From positions 62,001-126,000 of the forward strand of contig DASZTO010000079.1 in assembly GCA_035548175.1 (NCBI GenBank): a stretch of DNA of 64,000 bases. The letters are read 5' to 3'. Positions 1 through 10,370 of the stretch are shown here, one piece after another. Both the position numbers and the translations under genes were made by a program. Below the pieces are notes generated by a model, which had not been told where the DNA came from, did not search any database, and saw only the letters and a list, made by a program, of their open reading frames with translations. The stretch is from CALCHA01 sp035548175 (GTDB lineage: Bacteria > Planctomycetota > Phycisphaerae > WQYP01). Within the stretch, counting starts at the first letter, position 1. Each line of letters begins with the position of its first letter.

Positions 1-789
1 CAACGGCGTCCCACCCATCACCAGCGCCGCCTGCCCGTCCGTCAATACATCCGTCATGATCTTCTTCGCCAGCTTCCCCTGAACCCCCTCGATCGCCGCC
101 ACATCCGTCAAGTCCGCCAAGTCCGCAATCTCCTTCCCCGCCGCCGCCGTCAGCTCCTTCAACTTCGTCTGCTGATCCCCGCTCAGCCCCATCACCAGCA
201 CGCGACCTTCCAACGCACGGTCGATCTTCATCGTCTCCCAGCTCGCCCGCTGGTCCGCCGTCAGCTCCCCATCCACCGCCGCCTGGTCCTTCGCCACCAG
301 CTTCTCATAATCGCTCACCAACGACCGTATCCGCTCCCCAACCTGCTCCTGTCCTGCCGCCCCCGCCCCGCCGCCGCCGCCCCCACGCCGACCCCCGCCG
401 CCCCCGAACCCCCCGCGACCCAACTGCCCCTGCGCGTTCTGGTCAAACTGATTCACATCCGCCACCAACGCATCCACCTTCTCCTTCACCTTCGGCTGCT
501 GGTCCTCCGTCAAATTCAAATTCGCCAGCATCAACGCATATTCATTCTCAAACGGATTCGCACCGCCCCGCGCCGCAAACCCGCCGCCCCCAAACCCGCC
601 GCCGCCAAATCCTCCACCCCCAAACCGCCCGCCGCCGCCCCCCCCGCGCCCGCCGCCGCCGCCTCCACCCCCGCCGCCTCCCGCCGCCGCTCCGCCCCCG
701 CCTCCGCCGCCCGCCTGCCCCATCACCGGCGCAGTCCCCATCACCGCCATCACCAGCCCCGCCACGCACACGCCCATCATCCGTTTCAT
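1..789 (-). CDS. Secreted Gly-rich protein with Spy/LTxxQ-like repeats (partial)
   Basis: The reading frame is open from an ATG at 789 down to the left edge, so the C-terminus is missing. The N-terminus is a typical signal peptide (two Lys/Arg-Met steps, then a hydrophobic core ending near VMGQA). Residues about 26-70 are almost pure glycine with GGGGF repeats. The rest is helical and contains three spaced motifs, LTEDQ, LTADQ and LSGDQ, which resemble the LTxxQ signatures of Spy/CpxP periplasmic proteins. An exported periplasmic or surface role is inferred from the signal peptide. Membership of the Spy family is suggested only by the motifs, because the Gly-rich insertion is not typical of Spy. 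A second Gly-rich run splits the helical part at about positions 355-415. Confidence 0.7.
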   Translation of the reverse strand, partial: MKRMMGVCVAGLVMAVMGTAPVMGQAGGGGGGGAAAGGGGGGGGGGGRGGGGGGRFGGGGFGGGGFGGGGFAARGGANPFENEYALMLANLNLTEDQQPKVKEKVDALVADVNQFDQNAQGQLGRGGFGGGGGRRGGGGGGAGAAGQEQVGERIRSLVSDYEKLVAKDQAAVDGELTADQRASWETMKIDRALEGRVLVMGLSGDQQTKLKELTAAAGKEIADLADLTDVAAIEGVQGKLAKKIMTDVLTDGQAALVMGGTPL

Positions 790-1329
790 CGTCAATCTCC
801 GAATCCAGCCCATGGAACCATTATTCGCGCTTTCCCCTCCCTCAGCCCAAACGCCGCCCCTCCCACCAAGTTACAGCCCCCACGAACACCCAGACGATGA
901 TTCACAGCGGCCATCCCGGCAAGGCAACGGCAAAAAAATCCCAAAGTAAGACTTCCCAAGGCCCCCCCCCTGTTTCTCGCCACCGTACGACTATCGCGCC
1001 AATTCTTCTCGCCGCAACAAAACTCCTGCATCCAACTTTCGTGCTTTTCGTGCCCTTCGTGGCCACTTTACGTCGTCGCCTGGTGGGCGGGGCAGGGTCA
1101 CGGGGGATCATCGCCGTTCCTCCGCGCCCTCCCCGTCCTCCGCGCCCTCCGCGCTGAAAATCCCAGCGACGCTCGCCCAGGCACAGCGCCTCCTCTTTGG
1201 TTCCAGCCCCGCCGCGCCATGGTCCTTCGCCTCTTCGTGCCTGCGTGTTTCCGCCGGCTCCCTCGAGCGGAAATGTTCCCGCGCCCGCCCGTTTCCCCAC
1301 GCCTCTCCCCCCGCTATACTCCCTCCCCT
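790..1329. other. Intergenic, repeat-like, divergent promoters
   Basis: No convincing gene is seen in these 540 bases. The stretch lies between a leftward and a rightward gene, so it must hold both promoters. It contains degenerate short tandem repeats: a TTCGTG-type run near 1039-1066 and a CCTCCGCGC-type run near 1118-1158. Similar text recurs near 10985-11010. Confidence 0.6.
1315..1320 (+). promoter_or_regulatory. Candidate -10 box of bamD
   Basis: TATACT lies 9 bases before the chosen ATG at 1330, in the context CGCTATACT. If this is the -10 element, transcription would start only a few bases before the ATG and the mRNA would be nearly leaderless. No ribosome-binding site is visible there, which fits. 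Confidence 0.4.
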
Positions 1330-2304
1330 ATGCTCCACCGTTTCTCACGTGCCGCTCGCGCCGCAGCTCTCGCGCTCGCCGCCGCCTTCCTCCCCACCTT
1401 CGCCCTCGCCGCGCCCGCCGGCTGGCAACTCCAGAACGGCTCCTGGGTCCCCATCGTCCAGCCCTCGCCCGATTCCCCCGAAGGCCAGGTCGCACAGATG
1501 ATCCAAGACCTCGCCGACAACCACACCGGCGATCTCATCTACAACGCCAAACAGTGGATCAAAAAAAATAAAACCAACCCCCTCATGCCCCAGGTCCTCC
1601 TCCTCCAGGGCGACGCCGAGGTCAAACGCGGAAACCGCTACAAGGCCCTCTTCTCCTACGAAGCTCTCGTCAACAACTACCCAAACTCCGACCTCTACCT
1701 CCCCGTCCTCCAACGCGAATATGGCATCGCTGACTCCTTCCTCCTCGGATACAAACGCAAATTCCTCGGCATGCGCATCCTCCCCGAAACCGCCGATGCA
1801 CTCGAACTCCTCGACCGCATCCAGGACCGACAACGCGGCAGCCCCCTCGCTGAACAGGCCGGCATCCGCATCGCCGATTACCACTTCGACCACGGCGAAT
1901 TCCCCGAGGCCGTCGATTCCTACACCGACTTCCTCAAACGCTATCCCTATTCCCAGTACGTCCGCAAAGCCGAAATCCGCCGCGCTCAGGCCTCCCTCGC
2001 CAACTTCCGCGGCGTCCTCTTCGATTTCACGCCCCTCTACGACGCCCGCGAACGCCTCGCCGCCATCGCCCAGGCCTACCCCCAGTCCGCCGAGGCCATC
2101 CAGATCCCCGCCATCGACGACCGCATCTATCAGCTCGAAGGCCAGAAAAACCTCGCCATCGCTCGCTACTACTGGCGCGCCGGCGACCACCACGCCGCCG
2201 CCGAAACCTACAAACGCGTCATCGCCAACTGGCCCAATACCCCCTACGCCCAGGCCGCCCGCGCTGAACTCGACCGCCGCCTCCCCACGGAGGCCAACAA
2301 ATGA
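1330..2304 (+). CDS. bamD: BamD-like TPR outer-membrane assembly protein
   Basis: A 324-residue exported protein. The start at 1330 is chosen because it gives a clean signal peptide (basic N-terminus, Ala/Leu core, cleavage near ALAAPA). The mature part has TPR-like helix pairs, with spaced motifs such as YTDFLKRYPYSQYVRKAE and YKRVIANWPNTPYAQAARAE, which is the arrangement of BamD/ComL, the periplasmic scaffold of the beta-barrel assembly machine. No lipobox cysteine is present, unlike proteobacterial BamD. The stop codon overlaps the start of the LptE-like gene by four bases (ATGA), so the two are translationally coupled and both serve outer-membrane biogenesis. A generic TPR protein is the alternative. 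Confidence 0.75.
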   Translation: MLHRFSRAARAAALALAAAFLPTFALAAPAGWQLQNGSWVPIVQPSPDSPEGQVAQMIQDLADNHTGDLIYNAKQWIKKNKTNPLMPQVLLLQGDAEVKRGNRYKALFSYEALVNNYPNSDLYLPVLQREYGIADSFLLGYKRKFLGMRILPETADALELLDRIQDRQRGSPLAEQAGIRIADYHFDHGEFPEAVDSYTDFLKRYPYSQYVRKAEIRRAQASLANFRGVLFDFTPLYDARERLAAIAQAYPQSAEAIQIPAIDDRIYQLEGQKNLAIARYYWRAGDHHAAAETYKRVIANWPNTPYAQAARAELDRRLPTEANK

Positions 2305-2981
2305 CTACCCGCTTCACGACCCGCCATTTCTCATTTGTCATTTGTCATTTGTCATGTGCGGCTTTCGCGCTCCTCCTCCCCTCCTGCGGCTACTCCCCAA
2401 CACCCCTCTACAACCGCTCCGTCCACACCATCGCAGTCCCCATCTTCGCCAACAAAACCTTCCGCCGCGAATGGGAATTCAAACTCACCGAAGCCATCGA
2501 CAAAAATATCGAATACCGAACCCCCTACAAAATCGTCCCCCAGAACCGCGCCGACACCATCCTCTCCGGCGAAATCGTCAACATCCAGGAATCCGTCCTC
2601 ACACGCCGCTTCGGCACCATCCTCCCCCGCGAAAGCCAGATCACCGTCGTCGTCAACTTCACCTGGCGCGACGCACGCTCGGGCCGCGTCCTCCTCGAAC
2701 GCCGCTCCTTCAACCGCAGCGCCACCGAAATCCCTCAGCTCGACGAACGCGTTGAAGACGCCGAGCAACTCGCCATCGAACGCCTCGCCCAGGGCATCGT
2801 CGATCAGCTCCAACGCGATTGGAACACCCCCGCCACCGCCGCCACCCAGCCCGCCTCAGAACCCGCCCCGCCCCCGCCACCCCAGCCCGCCACCACCTCC
2901 TCCGGCATCCCCGCCCCCATCATCCCCCCCGAAGCCTCCCCCGCCACCTTCCCCTCAACCGCCCCCACCACCGCCCCCTGA
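2301..2981 (+). CDS. lptE: LptE-like LPS-assembly lipoprotein
   Basis: A 226-residue predicted lipoprotein. The signal peptide ends in LLLPSC with the acylated Cys at residue 29, followed by GYSPTPLYN. The segment HTIAVPIFANKTFRREWEF and the later beta-rich part with a conserved SGEIVNIQ-like strand match the LptE family, which plugs LptD at the outer membrane to deliver LPS. The last 50 residues are a Pro/Ala-rich tail. The gene overlaps the preceding BamD-like gene by four bases. Residues 9-19 of the signal peptide are encoded by a heptamer tandem repeat, which is unusual. The family assignment rests on the N-terminal motif, lipobox and context. Confidence 0.75.
   Translation: MTTRFTTRHFSFVICHLSCAAFALLLPSCGYSPTPLYNRSVHTIAVPIFANKTFRREWEFKLTEAIDKNIEYRTPYKIVPQNRADTILSGEIVNIQESVLTRRFGTILPRESQITVVVNFTWRDARSGRVLLERRSFNRSATEIPQLDERVEDAEQLAIERLAQGIVDQLQRDWNTPATAATQPASEPAPPPPPQPATTSSGIPAPIIPPEASPATFPSTAPTTAP
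2325..2357 (+). repeat. Heptamer tandem repeat (CATTTGT)
   Basis: About four to five imperfect copies of the unit CATTTGT in tandem. The array lies inside the signal-peptide coding part of the LptE-like gene, so each three units (21 bases) encode seven residues. Other arrays with different seven-base units occur at 3019, 6305, 10692, 45743, 50009 and 53707. Confidence 0.8.
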
Positions 2982-3018
2982 TCCCAATCCCCGCCGCCTG
3001 CTCCCAAATCACACCCGC

Positions 3019-3081
3019 TTTCGTCTTTCGTCTCTCGCCTCTCGTCTTTCGTCCTTCGTCTTTCGTCTTTCGTCTTTCGTC
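3019..3081 (+). repeat. Heptamer tandem repeat (TTTCGTC)
   Basis: About nine imperfect tandem copies of TTTCGTC fill the gap between the LptE-like gene and the ftsH promoter. The array ends immediately before a run of ten C and the candidate -10 box of ftsH. Confidence 0.85.
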
Positions 3082-3093
3082 CCCCCCCCCGGC

Positions 3094-3099
3094 TATAAT
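3094..3099 (+). promoter_or_regulatory. Candidate -10 box of ftsH
   Basis: A perfect TATAAT in the context GGCTATAATGTC, 61 bases before the ftsH ATG. No TTGACA-like -35 box is seen, because that position is occupied by the C-run and the heptamer repeat. The same CTATAATG core appears before the gene at 5485 and before mutY. Confidence 0.5.
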
Positions 3100-3159
3100 G
3101 TCTTGGTTTGCAACGTCCGATTATCTCTCTACCGGCCGCGCCACTACCCCGAGGACCCC

Positions 3160-5331
<2,172 letters not shown>

Positions 5332-5448
5332 TCCCCCGCGCGCGAACCCAAGCCCACCCCCTCCGCGGGGTGGGTCCACCGTGCGCTCGAATCACCCCGA
5401 CGCCTCGCCCCGCTACCACGCCTTCCCCTCTCCCGCCACCCCATCCGC

Positions 5449-5454
5449 TATAAT
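5449..5454 (+). promoter_or_regulatory. Candidate -10 box (TATAAT)
   Basis: TATAAT in the context CGCTATAATGGC, 30 bases before the ATG of the small antitoxin-like gene, with a GGAG ribosome site between them. Same extended core as at 3094 and 39581. Confidence 0.5.
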
Positions 5455-5484
5455 GGCAAGCCGCCTCAATCAACGGAGCCGCCC

Positions 5485-5679
5485 ATGACCGTCGCCGAAC
5501 TCGAATCCCGCGTGCTCACCCTTGAGCAACGCGTCGCCGACCTCCAGGATCAACTGGAAAAATCCCGCATCGCCGCCCGCATCCAAAGAGGCCTCGATCA
5601 GGCCGACCGCGGCCAGGTACTCCCCGCCCGTGAAGCCCTCGACGCCCTCCGCAATAAACACAACATCCCCCTCCAATGA
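5485..5679 (+). CDS. Small coiled-coil protein, ParD/RelB-like antitoxin
   Basis: A 64-residue protein with a GGAG ribosome site eight bases upstream. Residues 1-30 form a heptad coiled coil (VAELESRVLTLEQRVADLQ). The C-terminal half, ARIQRGLDQADRGQVLPARE followed by ALDALRNKHNIP, resembles the toxin-binding tail of planctomycetal and proteobacterial addiction antitoxins, where a GL/GI-ADAGR motif precedes a final RxKHxIP. Its stop codon overlaps the ATG of a short open frame whose first residues look like a ParE/RelE toxin but stop after 13 codons. The antitoxin therefore seems to have outlived its toxin. The assignment is by pattern only. Confidence 0.6.
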   Translation: MTVAELESRVLTLEQRVADLQDQLEKSRIAARIQRGLDQADRGQVLPAREALDALRNKHNIPLQ

Positions 5680-5717
5680 CCTACACCGTCATCATCCCAA
5701 ACCAACTTTCCAATTGA
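5676..5717 (+). pseudogene. Truncated ParE/RelE-type toxin remnant
   Basis: The ATG overlaps the upstream stop as ATGA, the usual coupling in antitoxin-toxin pairs. The frame encodes MTYTVIIPNQLSN and then stops. MTYTVII is a typical first strand of ParE/RelE-family toxins. No continuation is found in any frame downstream, so most of the toxin gene has been lost rather than frameshifted. Confidence 0.4.
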
Positions 5718-5816
5718 CCCCCACCACAAACCGACGAAAATAAGAAAAACCGCGCCAGCGCTCGGAGATTTTTTCTCCACCGGCACGTGACAATCCATAC
5801 CATCCGTTTTTCCTGC

Positions 5817-6233
5817 ATGAATTGGCAACTATTAATTCCATTACTCATAACGACCGTGGTAGCGGTATTAGGATGGTTTGTAGCACACCGTCTCGCTGCA
5901 GCCCGGGATCGCCGGAACAAAAGCCGAGAGCTGCGAGTTGCCGCGTTAATCGAAGCGTTTCTCTCATTAGAGTTTGCTGCCCATCGCTCCTACAACCAAA
6001 ATTCCTCCCCTGCTATCGAGAACGCGTTCTCAAAAATTCAACTCTTCGGAACTAAAGAGCAAGTCACGATGACGGCAGAAATCGTGAATGAATTTGCTCG
6101 CACCCAGTCCATGGATTTGACGACGTTACTCAATTGCCTCCGCCAGGATCTTCGACGGGAACTCAACCTCGGCCCGGTTGAAACGAAACTTATCCACCTG
6201 CGATTCCATGCGTCCGCCATTGAGCACGAATAA
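5817..6233 (+). CDS. Membrane-anchored hypothetical protein
   Basis: A 138-residue protein from the ATG at 5817; a GTG at 5787 would add ten residues that precede the membrane helix. It starts with one transmembrane helix (residues about 2-22, rich in Leu/Ile/Val), then a basic stretch AAARDRRNKSRELR, and a soluble helical domain ending in a LRQDLRRELNLG segment. The family is not recognised. Base composition is visibly less GC-rich than the flanking genes and codon use is mixed, suggesting recent arrival. It is isolated between the toxin-antitoxin remnant and a CAP-domain gene, with no obvious operon partner. Confidence 0.65.
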   Translation: MNWQLLIPLLITTVVAVLGWFVAHRLAAARDRRNKSRELRVAALIEAFLSLEFAAHRSYNQNSSPAIENAFSKIQLFGTKEQVTMTAEIVNEFARTQSMDLTTLLNCLRQDLRRELNLGPVETKLIHLRFHASAIEHE

Positions 6234-6304
6234 CTCACAAGCACAGCGTGCTGCCTCGATTTGTCTTCGCATCCTGTCTCTTCACTCAGTCGCCCGCGCG
6301 TGTG

Positions 6305-6342
6305 CCAATTACCAATTACCAATTACTATTTACTATTTACCA
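6305..6342 (+). repeat. Heptamer tandem repeat (CAATTAC)
   Basis: Five imperfect tandem copies of CAATTAC drifting to CTATTTAC, ending about 24 bases before the start of the CAP-domain gene. The same unit reappears at 45743 and, in reverse orientation, at 50009. Confidence 0.85.
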
Positions 6343-6365
6343 TCACCACCCCCCAGGAGCCCTCC

Positions 6366-7076
6366 ATGACCTTCAAACCGAACCCCCAAAACCGAACCCT
6401 CCTCCTCCCCCTCCTCCTCCCCCTCCTCCTCGCCGCTACCACCGCCCCCGCCACAAAGCCCGCCGACCTCTACACCATGCCCGAAAACCAATTCCTCCGC
6501 CTCCCCGCCCTCCAATCCCGCATCACCGCCGATTCCGTCGATCTCCCCCTCCTCGATGCCGCCATCTTCCACCGCACCAACCAGGAACGCCTCGCCCACA
6601 ACCTCCCCCCCTTCAAATTCTCAGGCATCCTCCACGACGTCGCCCAAGGCCACTCCAGGGAAATGGCCGCCCTCCATTACTTCGACCACGTCTCCCCCAC
6701 TCCCGAAAACGCCACCATGGATCAGCGCTTCAAAAACAACGGCCTCCAACCCCATCTCGAAGGCGAAAACATCGCCGTCCTCCCCGCCCGCGAAATGGGC
6801 TCCGGCGAATATATCGTCACCGGCAACCCGCCCAACGAAATCTACACCGACAAGCAAACCCACAAAGTCATCAACTATTACGCCTACGCCGAACTCGCCG
6901 ACGCCTTCCTCACCCAGTGGATGAACTCCCCACCCCACCGCGCCGCCATCCTCAACCCGAAATTCCTCTACCTCGCCCCCGCCGCCGCCCGCGGCGACTA
7001 CCAAAACCAGGACTCCTTCTACGCCACCCAGAACTTCGCCTCCGACCTCACCCCCGACCCCGCCCCCCGCCATTAA
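6366..7076 (+). CDS. Secreted CAP-domain (SCP/PR-1-like) protein
   Basis: A 236-residue exported protein. The start at 6366 is preceded by AGGAG; upstream in-frame codons would translate the heptamer repeat and are rejected. A hydrophobic Leu-rich signal segment (residues 11-28) is followed by a CAP domain. The typical elements are seen in order: FHRTNQERLAHNLPPFK, a YFDHVSP loop carrying the conserved His, GENIAVL, and WMNSPPHRAAILNP, followed by a YATQNFAS strand. CAP proteins are extracellular, and their substrates in bacteria are mostly unknown. An insert of about 25 residues between GENIA and WMNS is larger than usual. The gene stands alone; the TlpA-like gene starts 126 bases downstream. 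Confidence 0.9.
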   Translation: MTFKPNPQNRTLLLPLLLPLLLAATTAPATKPADLYTMPENQFLRLPALQSRITADSVDLPLLDAAIFHRTNQERLAHNLPPFKFSGILHDVAQGHSREMAALHYFDHVSPTPENATMDQRFKNNGLQPHLEGENIAVLPAREMGSGEYIVTGNPPNEIYTDKQTHKVINYYAYAELADAFLTQWMNSPPHRAAILNPKFLYLAPAAARGDYQNQDSFYATQNFASDLTPDPAPRH

Positions 7077-7202
7077 CCCCCATCGCCCCCTCGCCCGTAG
7101 CGCCGTTGCAAGCCCCCTCCCCGCACCCCGAAACCACCCACGCCCACCGGCAACGTCACTCTCAGCACTCTCGCCAATCCCACCCTCACAAAGGAGTTCC
7201 CC

Positions 7203-8261
7203 ATGCTCCGCCCAACCCCGCTCGCCGCCCTCCTCACCGCCGCCCTCCTCACCACCGCATCCGCACCCGCCGCACCCGCCGCCGACTCAAACGCCCCCAC
7301 CCCCGCCCAAATGCTCAAACAAATCCAGGACCTCAAGCCCCCCGCCCTCGATCCCGCCAAACGCGACGATCAAGCCTATATGGCTGACTTCATGAAGCAG
7401 ATCGACGCCTACACCCAGAAAAAAGAAGACCTCTCCAAAGCCTTCTACGACCGCTACCCCGATAACCCCGACGCACTCCACCTCATGATCTCCCGCTGGA
7501 TCGAAATGGCCCAGGACCGCCGCGGCAAACAAGTCCTCGCCGAAACCGGCCCCCTCCTCGCCAGGCCCCTCGACCCCGCCCCAAAAGCCGACATCCTCTT
7601 CGTCCGCGCCGTCGCCACTGTCCTCGGCGATGATCCCGCTGCCGCCGCTGCCGCCGCCGATGCCTTCATCTCCGCCGCCCCCACAGACGACCGCGGCGCC
7701 CAGCTCCTCTCCGCCCTCGCACAGCGCGCCTCCGACCCCGCTAAACAAAAAGCCCTCCTCCAACGCGTCGCCGATGCCTATCCCTCCACCTCCGAAGGCA
7801 AAATGGCCAAAGGAAAAATCCACCAGCTCGACGCCCTCGGTAAACCCTTCGAACTCTCCTTCACCGACGCCATCACCGGCCAACCCCTCTCCCTCCAGAA
7901 AGACCTCAAGGGAAAAGTCGTCGTCATCGACTTCTGGGCCACCTGGTGCGGACCCTGCGTCGCCGATATGCCCGACAACAAAGCCACCTACGAAAAATTC
8001 AAAAACCAGGGCGTCCAGTTCATCGGCATCAGCCTCGATCAACCCGGCGATGGCCTCCAGAAACTCAAAGACTTCGTCGCCCAAAACCACGTCCCCTGGC
8101 CCCAGTACTACCAGGGCAACGGCTGGGACAGCGACTTCTCCACCTCCTGGGGCATCGACTCCATCCCCACCCTCTTCCTCATCGATAAACAAGGCAACCT
8201 CGCCAGCACCGACGCCCGCGGCAAACTCAACGACCTCCTCCCCAAACTCCTCGCCCAATAA
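7203..8261 (+). CDS. TlpA-family thiol-disulfide oxidoreductase
   Basis: A 352-residue exported protein with an AAAGGAG ribosome site. It has an Ala-rich signal peptide (cleavage near ASAPAAPAA), then an alpha-helical region of about 200 residues with TPR-like character, and a C-terminal thioredoxin fold. The active site is WCGPC at residues 248-252 in the context VVVIDFWATWCGPC, with the cis-Pro segment IDSIPTLFLIDKQG downstream. TlpA-like proteins reduce or isomerise periplasmic thiols, for example in cytochrome c maturation. The large helical N-terminal domain is common in planctomycetal members. No cytochrome biogenesis gene is next to it, so its partner is unknown. Confidence 0.93.
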   Translation: MLRPTPLAALLTAALLTTASAPAAPAADSNAPTPAQMLKQIQDLKPPALDPAKRDDQAYMADFMKQIDAYTQKKEDLSKAFYDRYPDNPDALHLMISRWIEMAQDRRGKQVLAETGPLLARPLDPAPKADILFVRAVATVLGDDPAAAAAAADAFISAAPTDDRGAQLLSALAQRASDPAKQKALLQRVADAYPSTSEGKMAKGKIHQLDALGKPFELSFTDAITGQPLSLQKDLKGKVVVIDFWATWCGPCVADMPDNKATYEKFKNQGVQFIGISLDQPGDGLQKLKDFVAQNHVPWPQYYQGNGWDSDFSTSWGIDSIPTLFLIDKQGNLASTDARGKLNDLLPKLLAQ

Positions 8262-8615
8262 CAAACCCCCTGACGCCGTCGCCAGCACAACAACCCCTCT
8301 CCACCACCGAACCCCCCTGAATCACCGCCCCAATCCCCTCGATCAATGCCTCGCTCCCTGCCGGCCCCTCTCAGCCGCCCCCCTGCCCCGCACCACCGCC
8401 CGGCGCGCCGCCCTCTCCCAGCTCCACGCCTTCCGCGCCCCCTATCGCCGCGTCGCCGCCGGCCCCCCCCGATCTTCCGCCGCCGCGGACGGGCATATCC
8501 GCGTCCGCATCGCAACTTGCCGCGCTTCTTTTCTCGGTCCACAATGGCCTTCGTATCTTTCACCCAGTAATCCCGCGCCTGGAAATATCCTGCACTGACT
8601 CCTCACGAGGAAGCG
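8262..8615. other. Intergenic, no gene seen
   Basis: These 354 bases carry no supported gene. They are C-rich and low in complexity up to about 8510 and then turn markedly less GC-rich, which marks the left border of the OLD-like gene island. Confidence 0.6.
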
Positions 8616-10370
8616 ATGCTTACGCAGTTGAGAATTCGAAATTTTAAGCGGTTCACCGAAGCAACAATTGATCTCGGAAAATCTGTTGTTTTCATCGGCC
8701 CCAATAATTCTGGGAAAACCACCGCGCTGCAGGCCCTGGCCCTCTGGGACATCGGCCTGCGGTCATGGCTCGCCAAACGCGGTGGAAAGGATTCCCCCGA
8801 AAAGCGCCCCGGCGTCGCGGTAAACAGAAAGGAGCTGAACTCCATACCCATTCCAGCGGCCAACCTCCTTTGGCACAATCTCCGTACTCGCAAAACACGC
8901 AAGGTCAGCAATGAAAAAGGTGAGCCCGCCACCAGAACAAGCAACATCCGCGTAGACGTGATCGCCGCAGGCATCACATCTGATGTCCCGTGGGAGTGCG
9001 GCTTTGAATTCGACTATGCAAACGAAGAATCGTTTATATGTAGACCCGTTAGACTCAAGGGGAGTGAAAACAAACCGGTTAGCCAGTCCAGATTCTCAGA
9101 GATTCCCGATGAAGCCAAAGCCGTGCGAGTCGCATACTTGCCCCCTATGTCCGGCCTTGCTGAGCAGGAGCACCTGAAACAAGCCGGAGAAGTTGCGTTT
9201 TTGATCGGACAGGGGAGAACTGCGGAAGTACTCCGAAACGTTTGTTATCAGGTGTACCAGAACAACAAAGCCGCTTGGGAGGAGATGGTGCAAAAGCTCG
9301 AGTCCCTCTTCGGAGTGGCGCTTCGTTCGCCCAGCTATATTACGGAACGTAGCGAGATCGTCATGGACTACGACGAGCCGGGCGGCGCCCGGCTCGACCT
9401 TTCATCGGCCGGTAGAGGCCTGCAGCAGACCGTATTGCTGCTTGCGCATCTGTACGCGAACCCTAAGACCACTTTGCTTCTGGACGAACCGGATGCTCAT
9501 CTCGAAATACTTCGGCAGAGGCAGACGTACCAGCTGCTTACCGATGTGGCCGACAAACAAGGTTCGCAGATCGTCGCCGCCAGCCATTCGGAAGTAGTCC
9601 TGAATGAAGCCGCCGGTCAGGGAAAAGTAATTGCGTTTGTCGGTAAACCGCACACCATGAACGACCGTCCCAGTCAAGTCATGAAATCGCTCACGGACAT
9701 CGGCTGGGATCTATATTACCAAGCCGAAGAGAGGGGATGGGTCCTCTTTTTGGAAGGTTCCACCGACCTCGCTATCCTGAAAGCCTTCGCACGCACGCTC
9801 AATCATGATGCAAAATTTCTCCTGGAAAGTCCCTTCGTCCATTACGTATCCACGAATCTGCCGAAGAAGGCGAGAGATGTTTTCTACGGGCTTAAAGAAG
9901 CAAAGCCGGATCTGCTCGGCGCCGCCATCTTTGATCGCGTACCCCATGACCTGCAATCAAACGACGATTTGGTGGAAATGATGTGGAGCCGGCGGGAAAT
10001 AGAGAACTACTTCTGCACTAGGGACGTCCTTTTGGCCTTTGCCCGAGGAACGGGCGAACAGGATTTGTTTGGCGAGGCCGAACGGAGTAAACGCGAAGAT
10101 GCGATGCGAGATGCAATTTCCGAAGTCTCCCGGGCGCTGGCCACACTGAATAAGCCCGATCCATGGGGCCCCGATGTGAAGGCGACGGATGAGTTTCTGG
10201 ATCCGTTATTTAAGCGATTCTTTGAAAAGCTCCAACTCCCTATTACCCTCCGCAAAGCAGATTACCACCAACTCGCATCCCTCGTGCCTGCAGCCCAGGT
10301 TTCCCCTGAAATAGTGGAAAAGCTCAACCGTCTCCTAACCCAAGCTTCACGAGCGAAGCCGAAGCCCTGA
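8616..10370 (+). CDS. OLD-like AAA ATPase with C-terminal TOPRIM-like domain
   Basis: A 584-residue protein with a GAGGAA ribosome site. The N-terminal ABC/SMC-type ATPase has Walker A GPNNSGKTT near 28-36, a signature-like LSSAGRGLQQT near 262, Walker B TTLLLDEPDAHLE near 285-297 and a switch His in AASHSEVV. The C-terminal part begins with LFLEGSTDLAILKAF, the first acidic TOPRIM motif of OLD-family nucleases. A second acidic motif, AAIFDRV, is followed by a SRREIENYF helix. OLD proteins are DNA nucleases often used in phage defence (P2 OLD, Gabija GajA). No helicase partner is adjacent. The second motif has Val where DxD is usual. The gene is much less GC-rich than its surroundings, which suggests transfer. 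Confidence 0.82.
   Translation: MLTQLRIRNFKRFTEATIDLGKSVVFIGPNNSGKTTALQALALWDIGLRSWLAKRGGKDSPEKRPGVAVNRKELNSIPIPAANLLWHNLRTRKTRKVSNEKGEPATRTSNIRVDVIAAGITSDVPWECGFEFDYANEESFICRPVRLKGSENKPVSQSRFSEIPDEAKAVRVAYLPPMSGLAEQEHLKQAGEVAFLIGQGRTAEVLRNVCYQVYQNNKAAWEEMVQKLESLFGVALRSPSYITERSEIVMDYDEPGGARLDLSSAGRGLQQTVLLLAHLYANPKTTLLLDEPDAHLEILRQRQTYQLLTDVADKQGSQIVAASHSEVVLNEAAGQGKVIAFVGKPHTMNDRPSQVMKSLTDIGWDLYYQAEERGWVLFLEGSTDLAILKAFARTLNHDAKFLLESPFVHYVSTNLPKKARDVFYGLKEAKPDLLGAAIFDRVPHDLQSNDDLVEMMWSRREIENYFCTRDVLLAFARGTGEQDLFGEAERSKREDAMRDAISEVSRALATLNKPDPWGPDVKATDEFLDPLFKRFFEKLQLPITLRKADYHQLASLVPAAQVSPEIVEKLNRLLTQASRAKPKP

Noticed and set aside
3019..3081. CRISPR array or other spaced repeat
   Set aside because: The units are seven bases long and directly adjacent, without spacers. 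It is a simple tandem repeat.
6261..6365. Upstream in-frame start for the CAP-domain protein
   Set aside because: It would translate the heptamer repeat into a Tyr/Leu-rich peptide in front of a good signal sequence. The ATG at 6366 has a ribosome site.
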